Source: Streptomyces curacoi (GTDB taxonomy: Bacteria; Actinomycetota; Actinomycetes; Streptomycetales; Streptomycetaceae). Taken from it: a stretch of DNA of 64,000 nt. Position numbers and translations under genes: made by a program. Below, piece after piece: positions 45,724 through 55,209 of the stretch. The notes beneath the pieces are model-generated. The model was not told the origin of the DNA and did no database searches. It saw only the letters and a program-made list of their open reading frames with translations. Within the stretch, counting starts at the first letter, position 1, and each line of letters begins with the position of its first letter. The stretch lies in NCBI RefSeq assembly GCF_001513975.1, contig NZ_KQ947987.1:560945-624944 (forward strand), written 5' to 3'.

Positions 45724-46983
45724 CTATCCGAAGAGCTTCTTGAGTTCGGCGTTGACCTTCTTGTCACACGCGTCGAGCGCGGCCTCCGGGTCGCCGTCCT
45801 TGCGGACGGAGTTGGCGAAGACGTCCTCCGTGGCGGTGATCATCGCCTGCGTCCAGCCGATCCGGTCGAAGTGGCCGAACTCGTTGAACAGCTTCACGCC
45901 CTCGGCCGGCAGGCCCGACTTCAGCTTCTCGGCGGACTGGGCGATCGAGGTGCGCGGCGGGATGTGGAAGCCGTAGGACAGGGCCCAGTCCTCCTGGTAC
46001 TCCTTCTGATCGATCCACAGCCACTTGACGTACTCCTTGGCCGCGTCGACGTTCTTGCTCTTGGCGTTGACGAACATCGACCAGCCGCCGTTGTAGACCG
46101 CGGGCTTGCCGGCGTCGCCGACCTTCGGGAACGGCATGATGCCGAGGTCGTCGCCGAGGGCCTGCTGGAACTGCGGCATGGCCCACATGCCGCACCACTG
46201 GATCGCGCACAGACCCTGGTTGAGCGCGGAGGGGTCCCAGAAGTCGGCCGGGGCGTCGAGGAGCAGGTCGCCGCTGGTGAAGAGCTTCCGCATCTGCTTC
46301 AGGCCCTCGACGACGCCGTCCGTGTGGTAGGCGATCTCGTTCTTGTCGTTGAGGGTGTCGGCGCCGGCCGCGTAGATCATCGGCTGGATGACCGCGTGCA
46401 GGTCGTTGCCGAGGAACACGCCCTTGACCTTGCTGGTGGTGAGCTTGGCGGCGGCCTCGACCAGCTCTTCCAGCGTGGTCGGCGGCTGGACACCCGCCTT
46501 CTCCAGCATCGACTTGCGGTAGAAGAAGAACTGCGGGTCGTCGATCATGCGGACGCCGTATATCTTGCCGTCCACCGTGTGCGAGGCGATGTCCGCCTGG
46601 TTGAAGTCGTCCTTGACCGGCGCGACGATGTCGGTCAGGTCCGCCACCTGACCGCTCTCGATGAGCTGATACTGCGGGTGGAACTCGAACAGGTCGGGTG
46701 CCTGGTCGGTGAGCAGCGCCGCGAACAGCTTGCTCTCGAAGTTCGAGCCGGTGATCCACTGCGTGGTCACGTTGGCCTTCTTGTACGCCTTCGCGTACCG
46801 CTTGATGGCCTGCTCGGTGCCCGCCTCGCCGTACGCGTGGAAGTACTGGACGAGACCGTTGCCCGAACCGCCGCCACGGCCCGTGTTGCTGCCGCACGCG
46901 GCGAGCGTGCCGGCGGCGGTCAGGCCCAGGGCGGCCCGCAGAACGGTACGGCGGTCCCAGTTGTTGTTGCTCAATGCCGACAT
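45724..46983 (-). CDS. sugar-binding lipoprotein, ABC importer for galacto-oligosaccharides (predicted)
   Basis: The 419-residue product is a MalE-class binding protein. The signal combines a twin Arg (DRRTVLRAALGLTAAG) with a lipobox (TLAAC), so it may be a Tat-exported lipoprotein. The mature part shows GTEQAIKRYAKAYKKANVTT and QWCGMWAMPQFQQALGDDLG. The ATG at 46983 has AAGGA about 9 nt upstream; a reading to 47181 would run into the GH30 terminator and was rejected. As first gene of the operon ending in lacZ, it should bind beta-galactosides. Confidence 0.88.
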   Translation of the reverse strand: MSALSNNNWDRRTVLRAALGLTAAGTLAACGSNTGRGGGSGNGLVQYFHAYGEAGTEQAIKRYAKAYKKANVTTQWITGSNFESKLFAALLTDQAPDLFEFHPQYQLIESGQVADLTDIVAPVKDDFNQADIASHTVDGKIYGVRMIDDPQFFFYRKSMLEKAGVQPPTTLEELVEAAAKLTTSKVKGVFLGNDLHAVIQPMIYAAGADTLNDKNEIAYHTDGVVEGLKQMRKLFTSGDLLLDAPADFWDPSALNQGLCAIQWCGMWAMPQFQQALGDDLGIMPFPKVGDAGKPAVYNGGWSMFVNAKSKNVDAAKEYVKWLWIDQKEYQEDWALSYGFHIPPRTSIAQSAEKLKSGLPAEGVKLFNEFGHFDRIGWTQAMITATEDVFANSVRKDGDPEAALDACDKKVNAELKKLFG

Positions 46984-47095
46984 GCTGACGTCCTTGTCTC
47001 TTGTCCGGCTTGCGGCTGAAGCGGCATGGCTCTGCGGCTCAGCGCCAGTTGGCTCAAATGGGGTTGCGGTGCGGGACGTTAACCTTCGGCTAAGG

Positions 47096-47118
47096 CTTCG
47101 GCAAGGGGTTGGACGAAG
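47096..47118. promoter_or_regulatory. candidate ROK operator upstream of the importer operon
   Basis: CTTCGGCAAGGGGTTGGACGAAG has inverted CTTCG/CGAAG half-sites and shares CAAGGGGTT and ACGAAGTCT with the region upstream of the ROK gene (50402-50440). A further CACGAAG follows at 47123. It lies 113-135 bp upstream of the binding-protein start. Confidence 0.45.
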
Positions 47119-47160
47119 TCTGCACGAAGCGTTGTGCAACGTTCGGAATACCGGACGTGA

Positions 47161-47199
47161 GGGGGTCGCGGGCCACCGCACCAGCGGCCCGCGACCCCC
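47161..47199 (-). terminator. strong terminator of the ROK-GH30 unit
   Basis: GGGGGTCGCGGGCC (47161-47174) and GGCCCGCGACCCCC (47186-47199) are perfect 14-bp complements with an 11-nt loop, 17 nt after the GH30 stop codon. Confidence 0.75.
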
Positions 47200-47215
47200 C
47201 TTCAGGAGACGCGGG

Positions 47216-49057
47216 TCACTGCCGGAACCAGGCCTGGTTGGTTCCGCCGTTGCAGGTGTACACGCTCACCTTGCTGCCGTCGGCCGTCGCCTGCCCGCCG
47301 ACGTCGAGACACCTGCCGGAGGCCTCGCTGACGATCTGCCCGTTGGAGTTCAGCAGCCAGCGCTGGCCCGCGTCACCGGTGAACTCGGCGGACGCGACAA
47401 GACCCGAACTCCCCACCGTCAGATAGCCGTTCACGCCCTTCAGCGCGCCCCGCCGGTCGTACGACCACGACTGCTCGGCCCCGCCCGTGCAGGTGCTGAT
47501 CGCCGCGCCCGAGGCGTTTGCGGTCAGGCACTTGCCGGACTGCTCGCCCTGCCAGGCGCCGGTCACCGCCGAGGTGGCGCCGAACGGCTTCTGGGCGAGG
47601 ACGTACGTCGTGATGGAGCGGGCCGGCAGCGAAGCGGACACGGTGCCGCCCTTCACCGACGGCTTGGCCACGTTCGCCCAGTTCTCGTCGGCCGACGTAC
47701 GCACCGCCTTGGTCGCCCACAGCGGCGACTTGCTGTTGAAGTGCAGGTCCAGCGCGGTGTCGGTGGTGTTGTGGTTGTTGACCACGACCACCCACTTGCC
47801 GTCCCGGTCGTACACCGAGGCCTCCACGCCCTCCGGCAGCCCCGTCACGTCGTGCATGACCGAGCCCGGCTTCACGAACTTGCTGTACTGGCCGAGCGCG
47901 TAGTACCGCTTGGTGAAGTACAGCGTCTGGTTGCCGTTGGCGGCGTAGTCGGGGTCGTAGTAGATCAGGCCGTCGTTCCAGCCCTGGTCGTTCTTCGCCA
48001 GCGGGTCGGTGCCGATCATCTCCGACAGGGCGACCCACCAGTGGAACGCCGAGTCGTGCGCGGTCGCGAAGTCCTTGTAGATGATCCGCGACAGGTTCAG
48101 ACCGCCGTCGATCGTCGGGTCGTACTCCTGCGCCCAGCCCGTGCCGCCCTTGCCGAAGCAGCAGATCTCGGTGGACCAGGACGTCTTGCCGACCGACTTC
48201 GCCGTCTCGTACACCTTGGCGCGGTCGGCATCCGAGGGGTTGTCGTAGGTGTGGTGGGCCAGCTTGTCGACGTACTGGGCCGTGCCCGGCTCGTTGATCC
48301 AGCGGGGGACCTCGTCGTTGAACTTCACCGTGCTGGTGGACTCGTCGGCGATGATCCCGGTCCGCTGCTTGCGGGCCTGCTGCTCGGCGCCCAGCGCCCG
48401 CACGATGTCGTCGCGCTGCGGGACGTCGACGAGCATGCCCTCCTGGCCGCAGGAGTCGAAGCTGTTCGTCGGCTCGTTGAAGGGGCTGATGTAGTCGAGC
48501 CGGACGCCCTGCTTGGCGAAGCGGTCGGTGACGTCCGCGATGTACTTGGCGAAGTCCTGCTCGTTCTCCGTCTTCAGATGGCCGCCGCAGCTCTTGCCGT
48601 TGGTCTTCCACTGGGCGGGCGCGCTGTTGACGAAGCCGATCAGGTCCTCGACGCCGTACTTGGCGGCGGCGTACAGGAACGTACGGCCCGCCTTGTCCCG
48701 GCTCCAGTCGTACGTACCGTCGTCGCTGAGGAAGTCCTCGGGGGCGCGGGGCGCGTAGGTGACGCCCGTGCCGCCGCCGCCGATGTTGTAGCGGTAGGCG
48801 CTGAGGTCGAGGCCGTCCTTGGAGAACAGCAGCTTGGCGACCCGGGCCTGGACCTTCGGGTCGAAGTTCTTGAGGTCGTTGACCCACCACGCGCCGGAGG
48901 CACCGATGTTGTCGATGGCCTGGGCGGCGTGCGGGGAGACCTCGGCCGCCGGGGTGTCGGCGGCGCCTGCGGGCGGGGCGGATATGAGCGGGCCGGCGAC
49001 GGCCAGCGCGGCGGCGGCCGTCAGCAGAGCTGATCTTGTGCGGTGGGGGTGGGTCAC
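47216..49057 (-). CDS. secreted GH30 endo-beta-1,6-galactanase-like enzyme with CBM13
   Basis: The 613-residue product has a signal peptide (ALLTAAAALAVAGPLISAPP, then AGA). The GH30 barrel and side beta domain (about 40-500) contain IGASGAWWVNDLKNF, LSAYRYNIGGGGTGV, ISPFNEPTNSF (acid/base Glu near 193) and WSTEICCFGKGG (nucleophile Glu near 297). The GASGAWWVNDL block is the pattern I associate with subfamily 5 endo-beta-1,6-galactanases of type II arabinogalactan. A ricin-type CBM13 forms the C-terminus (GKCLTANASG, GRCLDVGGQAT, NQAWFRQ). GAAGGG is 6 nt before the GTG at 49057; an ATG at 49063 is too close to it. It follows the ROK regulator by 17 nt. Confidence 0.82.
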   Translation of the reverse strand: MTHPHRTRSALLTAAAALAVAGPLISAPPAGAADTPAAEVSPHAAQAIDNIGASGAWWVNDLKNFDPKVQARVAKLLFSKDGLDLSAYRYNIGGGGTGVTYAPRAPEDFLSDDGTYDWSRDKAGRTFLYAAAKYGVEDLIGFVNSAPAQWKTNGKSCGGHLKTENEQDFAKYIADVTDRFAKQGVRLDYISPFNEPTNSFDSCGQEGMLVDVPQRDDIVRALGAEQQARKQRTGIIADESTSTVKFNDEVPRWINEPGTAQYVDKLAHHTYDNPSDADRAKVYETAKSVGKTSWSTEICCFGKGGTGWAQEYDPTIDGGLNLSRIIYKDFATAHDSAFHWWVALSEMIGTDPLAKNDQGWNDGLIYYDPDYAANGNQTLYFTKRYYALGQYSKFVKPGSVMHDVTGLPEGVEASVYDRDGKWVVVVNNHNTTDTALDLHFNSKSPLWATKAVRTSADENWANVAKPSVKGGTVSASLPARSITTYVLAQKPFGATSAVTGAWQGEQSGKCLTANASGAAISTCTGGAEQSWSYDRRGALKGVNGYLTVGSSGLVASAEFTGDAGQRWLLNSNGQIVSEASGRCLDVGGQATADGSKVSVYTCNGGTNQAWFRQ

Positions 49058-49074
49058 GTGCATCCCTTCTGTCG

Positions 49075-50322
49075 TCACGAAGGTGGTGCGGTACGGCTCC
49101 TTGCAGGGGTGGTGCGTTTCGCGACCGTCCTCAGACCCACGGCCTGGAGGGCGCCTTCGAGTGCGAACGTCGCCGCGCCCAGGCAGACCGGGTCGGTGGG
49201 GATGGGGGAGAGGACGATCTGGGTGGCGGCCAGGGGCCGCCTGAGCGCGTGCCGGGCGACGGCCTCGCGCACCTCGTGCAGCAGCGGTTCGCCGAGAGTG
49301 GCGGCGACCCAGCTGCTGAGCACGACGACTTCGGGGTTGAACAGGTTGACCAGGTCGGCGATCCCGGCGCCCAGGTAACGGGCGGTGTCCCGGACCACCT
49401 TGAGCGCCACCGGGTCGTGCGCGGCGACCCCACGGGCCAGCGCGTCGATCGTGGCCGTCTGGTCCTCGGGGTGCAGCAGGGCGCTGTCGGCGGCCAGTTC
49501 CCGCAGGTTCACCATGATTCCGGGGGCGCCGACATACGTCTCCACGCAGCCGTGGTTGCCGCAGTGGCACAGCCGGCCGTCCAGCACGAGCGTCGTGTGG
49601 CCCCACTCGCCGGCGCTGTTGCTCACACCCCGGTGCAGCCCGCCGCCGAGGACGAGCCCGGCGCCCACGCCGGTCCCCAGGTTGACCACCACGGCGTCCC
49701 CGCTGCCGCGCGCGGCACCGAACCACAGCTCGGCCACCGCGCAGGCACGCAGCGGGTTGTCCATGTAGAGCGGGTAGGCGATGTGCTCGGAGAGCAGGTC
49801 GAGCAGCGGCACGTCGTGCCAGTCCCAGTTGGGCGCGTACTCGGCGACCCCGGAGTCCCGGTCCACCTGCCCCGGCACGCTCACCCCGACGCCGAGCACC
49901 CGCGCGCCCTCCACCCCGGCCTGCGCCACCACCGAGCCGACGGCGGCGGCGACATGGCCGACGACCTGCTCGGGGCGGCTCTCACCGGGGCGCATGTCCT
50001 CGTCGGCGCGGGCCAGGACGTTCAGCGCGAGATCGAAGAGCTCGACCCGGACGTACGTCTCCGCGATGTCGACGCCGATCAGCGCGCCCCCGGAGGTGTT
50101 GACGGCCACGAGCCCCCGGGGGCGGCCGCCGGCCGAGTCCTCGAACCCGACCTCCGTGATCATGCGGAGGTCGAGCAGCTCGCCCACGAGGGTGGCGACC
50201 GTGGCGAGACTGAGACCGGTGGCGGCCGCCAGCTCCTGCCGGGAGGTGGGTGAGGTGGCGATGATCTGGCGCAGCACCTCGTAGCGGTTCGCGGTGCGGA
50301 TGTCGCGTGATGTGCGCTTCAC
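49075..50322 (-). CDS. ROK family transcriptional regulator
   Basis: The 415-residue product has an N-terminal winged HTH (RDIRTANRYEVLRQIIATSP, RQELAAATGLSLATVATLVG) and a ROK sugar-kinase-like domain (ALIGVDIAETYVRVELFDLA, VVVNLGTGVGAGLVLGGGLH). The zinc motif CHCGNHGCVE is complete. Such proteins repress carbohydrate genes and are released by a sugar. The GTG at 50322 puts the HTH at the N-terminus; a GTG at 50370 is possible. It is cotranscribed with the GH30 gene and shares a motif with the importer operon, so it most likely controls both. Confidence 0.85.
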   Translation of the reverse strand: MKRTSRDIRTANRYEVLRQIIATSPTSRQELAAATGLSLATVATLVGELLDLRMITEVGFEDSAGGRPRGLVAVNTSGGALIGVDIAETYVRVELFDLALNVLARADEDMRPGESRPEQVVGHVAAAVGSVVAQAGVEGARVLGVGVSVPGQVDRDSGVAEYAPNWDWHDVPLLDLLSEHIAYPLYMDNPLRACAVAELWFGAARGSGDAVVVNLGTGVGAGLVLGGGLHRGVSNSAGEWGHTTLVLDGRLCHCGNHGCVETYVGAPGIMVNLRELAADSALLHPEDQTATIDALARGVAAHDPVALKVVRDTARYLGAGIADLVNLFNPEVVVLSSWVAATLGEPLLHEVREAVARHALRRPLAATQIVLSPIPTDPVCLGAATFALEGALQAVGLRTVAKRTTPARSRTAPPS

Positions 50323-50401
50323 CGGATCAGGCCCCCATCCCTTTCGCTCAGGCCGGGTCGTCGTCGGCACCGGCGCGGCGCAAGGCTATGGCGTGCGCGG
50401 G

Positions 50402-50440
50402 CTTTCGACAAGGGGTTAGGAAAGGGGGTTTACGAAGTCT
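50402..50440. promoter_or_regulatory. candidate ROK operator in its own promoter
   Basis: TTTCGACAAGGGGTTAGG and TTTACGAAGTCT (50403-50440) repeat the elements found upstream of the importer operon (47096-47121). The half-sites TTTCG and CGAAG are 12 bp further apart here, about one helical turn. Confidence 0.45.
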
Positions 50441-50448
50441 CCCCGAGG

Positions 50449-51753
<1,305 letters not shown>

Positions 51754-51824
51754 CTACCTACGGTAGAGATCGTTTTCCATGCCCCTGTTTCCCCTCCCAC
51801 GTCGCCGATTCGGAGGCCACCTCC

Positions 51825-52832
51825 TTGCCCCAGCGCCCACAGGCCCTGTTCGCCATGACCGCCGAGTACGTGCCGCAGGTCTTCCCGCCGGAGGTGCTGG
51901 AACGGCTGCGGGAGTCGGTGGACATCGACCCCGCCCTGGTGGCCGAGGACCTCACGGACCCGCGCCTCGAAGAGGTGCTCGCCCGCACCGAGATCCTGGT
52001 CACCGGCTGGGGCTGCCCCCGCCTCGGCCCGGCCGTGCTCGATGCGGCACCCGGGCTGCGCGCGGTGCTGCACTCGGCGGGCTCGGTCAAGAGCCTGGTC
52101 ACGCCGGAGCTGTGGCGGCGGGGCGTGGCGGTGAGCTCGGCAGCCGTGGCCAACGCGCAGCCGGTCGCCGAGTACACGCTCGCCATGATCCTGCTCGCCG
52201 GGAAGGACCTCTTCGCCGCCCGCGACCGCCTGCGCACCGAGCGGGCCTTCCCCGGCTGGGGGCTCGTCCCCGGCATCGGCAACCACGGCCGCCGGGTCGG
52301 CGTGATCGGGGCCTCACGCATCGGCCGCCGGGTGATCGACCTCCTGCGCCCCTTCGACCTGCGGGTGAGCCTCACCGACCCCTACGTCGACGAGGCGGAC
52401 GCCGCCGCGCTCGGCGTACCGCTGCTGCCGCTGGACGACCTCCTGCGCACCTCGGACATCGTGACCGTGCACGCCCCCGAAACCCCGGAGACCCGCCACC
52501 TCATCGGCCGCCGCGAGCTGTCCCTGATGCCCGACGGAGCGGTTCTGATCAACACCGCACGCGGCGCCCTGGTCGACCACGAGGCCCTGACCGCCGAACT
52601 CCGCACCGGCCGCCTCTCCGCGATCCTCGACGTCACCGACCCCGAGCCACTGCCCGCCGACTCACCCCTGTACGACCTCCCGAACGCCTTCATCACCCCA
52701 CACCTGGCGGGCTCCCAGGGCAACGAGGCGGCGCGCCTCGGCCTCGTGGTGGCGGAGGAGGCGGAACGCTTGGTGGCGGGTGGGGCGTTGGCGTATCCGG
52801 TCGACCCGGGGGCGCTGGGGCGGGAGGCGTGA
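51825..52832 (+). CDS. D-isomer specific 2-hydroxyacid dehydrogenase family protein
   Basis: The 335-residue product has the two-domain hydroxyacid dehydrogenase fold. The NAD site is VGVIGASRIGRRVIDLL, and the catalytic residues lie in INTARGALVDHEAL (Arg), TDPEPLPADSPLYDL (Glu) and FITPHLAGSQGNEAARL (His). It reduces or oxidises a 2-keto/2-hydroxy acid with NAD(P); the substrate is unknown. The TTG at 51825 has GGAGG 8 nt upstream; an internal ATG at 51858 is the alternative. Its 3' end has been duplicated several times downstream in decayed form (52833-53600). Confidence 0.85.
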   Translation: MPQRPQALFAMTAEYVPQVFPPEVLERLRESVDIDPALVAEDLTDPRLEEVLARTEILVTGWGCPRLGPAVLDAAPGLRAVLHSAGSVKSLVTPELWRRGVAVSSAAVANAQPVAEYTLAMILLAGKDLFAARDRLRTERAFPGWGLVPGIGNHGRRVGVIGASRIGRRVIDLLRPFDLRVSLTDPYVDEADAAALGVPLLPLDDLLRTSDIVTVHAPETPETRHLIGRRELSLMPDGAVLINTARGALVDHEALTAELRTGRLSAILDVTDPEPLPADSPLYDLPNAFITPHLAGSQGNEAARLGLVVAEEAERLVAGGALAYPVDPGALGREA

Positions 52833-53600
52833 GCGGGCGGGGCGGGGTGCGGTGGCTGTGTGGCGCGGGGGGTGCTGGTCGACCGGGGGTTTCGATCGCC
52901 GGGGGCTCTGCACCGGTGGTCTCTCCGCGCGGCTTCGATGGCGCCGACCTCGGGGCGGCGGGGTCTCGGGCGGCGAGGCGGGCCGTGTGGGGGTTGTGGT
53001 GGTGGAGGCGGAACGGTTGGTGGCGGGTGGGGCGTTGGCGTATCCGGTCGACCCGGGGGCGCTGGGGCGGGGCGGGGTGCGGTGACTGCGTGGCGTGCTG
53101 GTCGACCGGGGCGTCTTTGATCGCCGAGGGCTCTGCACCGGTGGTCTTTCGGCGCTCTTCGATGGCGCCGACCTTGGAGCGGCCGTGGGGCGGCGAGGCG
53201 GGCCGTGTGGGTGTTGTGGTGGTGGAGGCGGGACGGTTGTTGGCGGGTGGAGGCTCTGGCGTATCCGGTCGTCCCGGGGGGCCGGGGCGGGAGGTGTGAG
53301 CGTCTGGAGCGGGGCGTGCTTGCTCGACCGGAGGGGGGCGATCGCTGAGGCTCTGCACCGGTGGTCTTTCCGCGTTCATCGATGGCGCCGACCTTGGAGC
53401 GGCGCATGGCGCGGGGCGTGCCGCTTGAGTGCGGGGTCGTGATCGCCGAGTTCCGCGCCGGTCGGCTCTCCGGGGTCCTCGACGTCACCGGTCCCGAGCC
53501 GCTGCCCGTCGACTCGCCCCTGTAGGACCTGCCGAACGCCTTCATCGGGCTCCCAGGGCAACGAGGCGGGCCGCCTCGGCGCCGCGACTGGCCCCCAGGG
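52833..53600 (+). repeat. array of degenerate tandem copies of the dehydrogenase gene's 3' end
   Basis: Three copies of a segment derived from parent bases 52563-52645 are seen at about 52874-52962, 53098-53185 and 53315-53402 (shared words GGCTCTGCACCGGTGGTCT and TCGATGGCGCCGACCT). Two copies of the extreme 3' end (parent 52746-52830) are at about 52994-53070 and 53212-53300 (GTTGGCGTATCCGGTCGACC in the first). A fourth, best-preserved unit at 53437-53580 matches parent 52588-52745 but lacks the codons of the active-site His segment and contains a stop. None is translatable as a functional domain. Open frames on either strand here are by-products of this array. Confidence 0.75.
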
Positions 53601-53674
53601 GGCCCCGGCGCCGCTCACGTGGGGGCAGGGGCATACCGTGAGGAGTCGTACGCCTGAGCCGGGAGGAGATACGG

Positions 53675-54994
53675 ATGGGTAGCCGCACGGCACTGGTCGA
53701 GGGTCTGATGGAGCGGTTCCCGCACGTTCCGCGGGAAGCCGTCTTCAAGGAGGATCTGCTCCGGGGCGGGGTGGCCTTCGACCCGTCGGCCCTCAGCGAC
53801 AACGAGGGCGGAGAGGTCAAGCCGAAGTCGTACTTCATCTTCTCCTTCGACCACGGCACCCTGCCCGAGCTCGGCGAGGCCGCGCTGCGTCGCCCGCCGG
53901 AGGAGATCATCCTCACCGGTGGGCCGTACGACCTGCGGCGTACCGTCGTGTCGGTGCGGGTGAACCCGTCCTCGCCGTACCGGGTGGCCGCGAACGAGGA
54001 CGGTGTGCTCGGGCTCTACCTCGACGGCAAGCGGATCGCCGACGTCGGCGTGCCGCCCATGCCGGAGTACTACCGGCACACCCTCGCCAACGGGAAGTCG
54101 GTCATGGAGGTCGCCCCGACCATCCAGTGGGGCTACCTGATCTACCTCACCGTCTTCCGGGTCTGCCAGTACTTCGGCGCCAAGGAGGAGTGCCAGTACT
54201 GCGACATCAACCACAACTGGCGCCAGCACAAGGCGGCCGGCCGCCCGTACACCGGGGTGAAGGACGTCGAGGAGGTCCTGGAGGCCCTGGAGATCATCGA
54301 CCGGTACGACACCGCCAAGGCCTCCACCGCCTACACCCTCACCGGCGGCGCGATCACCAAGACGGTCGCCGGGCGGGACGAGGCCGACTTCTACGGCCAC
54401 TACGCCAAGGCCATCGAGGAGCGCTTCCCGGGGCGCTGGATCGGCAAGGTCGTCGCCCAGGCGCTGCCGCGCGACGACGTGCAGCGCTTCAAGGACTACG
54501 GCGTGCAGATCTACCACCCCAACTACGAGGTGTGGGACCGGCGGCTGTTCGAGCTGTACTGCCCCGGCAAGGAGCGCTACGTCGGCCGCGACGAGTGGCA
54601 CAGGCGCATCCTCGACTCGGCCGACGTCTTCGGCGCCCGCAACGTCATCCCCAACTTCGTGGCGGGCGTGGAGATGGCGGAGCCCTTCGGCTTCACCACC
54701 GTCGACGAGGCCATCGCCTCCACCACCGAGGGCCTGCGCTTCTTCATGTCCCACGGCATCACGCCCCGCTTCACCACCTGGTGCCCCGAGCCCACGACCC
54801 CGCTCGGCAAGGCCAACCCGCAGGGCGCGCCGCTGGAGTACCACATCCGGCTGCTGGAGGCCTACCGCGCCACCATGGACGACTTCGGCCTCTCCTCGCC
54901 CCCCGGCTACGGCCCGCCCGGGCCCGGCCGCGCGGTGTTCTCGGTGAGTTCTTTCATGGACAGTCTTCCGGCGGAGGAGTCCGCGACGGTATAG
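53675..54994 (+). CDS. radical SAM protein with unusual C-x8-C-x2-C cluster motif
   Basis: The 439-residue product looks like a radical SAM enzyme: Cys164, Cys173 and Cys176 in CQYFGAKEECQYC would bind the 4Fe-4S cluster, followed by barrel strands such as AYTLTGGAITKTV (the GGE-like SAM-binding strand), WIGKVVAQALPRDDVQRFKD and NVIPNFVAGVEMAEPFGF. The first spacing of eight residues differs from the usual C-x3-C-x2-C. An N-terminal domain of about 150 residues precedes the barrel. GGAGGAG lies 6 nt before the ATG. It stands alone, so no substrate can be inferred. A C-terminal tail lacks extra cysteines. Confidence 0.75.
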   Translation: MGSRTALVEGLMERFPHVPREAVFKEDLLRGGVAFDPSALSDNEGGEVKPKSYFIFSFDHGTLPELGEAALRRPPEEIILTGGPYDLRRTVVSVRVNPSSPYRVAANEDGVLGLYLDGKRIADVGVPPMPEYYRHTLANGKSVMEVAPTIQWGYLIYLTVFRVCQYFGAKEECQYCDINHNWRQHKAAGRPYTGVKDVEEVLEALEIIDRYDTAKASTAYTLTGGAITKTVAGRDEADFYGHYAKAIEERFPGRWIGKVVAQALPRDDVQRFKDYGVQIYHPNYEVWDRRLFELYCPGKERYVGRDEWHRRILDSADVFGARNVIPNFVAGVEMAEPFGFTTVDEAIASTTEGLRFFMSHGITPRFTTWCPEPTTPLGKANPQGAPLEYHIRLLEAYRATMDDFGLSSPPGYGPPGPGRAVFSVSSFMDSLPAEESATV

Positions 54995-55209
54995 GTGACG
55001 GTACGGCTGAGACGGACGGGGCTCACGTCCGTACAAGAGGCTGGAGTTGCTGGGGCGCGACGGCCTGTCATGACATCTGAACACCACATCTGAACACCGC
55101 GCTTGTCAGTTGTGTCGGAAGCGTGAAAGGCTCATGCCCTGCCGCGAGGTTCCCCCCAACTCCGTTGCCAACATGGCGAGTTGACCTCGCATGTGGATGC
55201 AGGAGACCC
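54995..55209. other. intergenic region with a 13-bp tandem repeat
   Basis: ACATCTGAACACC occurs twice back to back (55073-55085 and 55086-55098). Downstream, TTGTCA near 55103 could be a -35 box for the next gene, but no clear -10 box was found. A weak hairpin (ACGGAC/GTCCGT) follows the radical SAM stop. Confidence 0.4.

Noticed and set aside
52382..53545. Pro-rich 387-codon minus-strand frame
   Set aside because: It runs antisense through the dehydrogenase 3' end and its decayed copies; the internal repeats in its translation reflect the DNA duplications, not a repeat protein.
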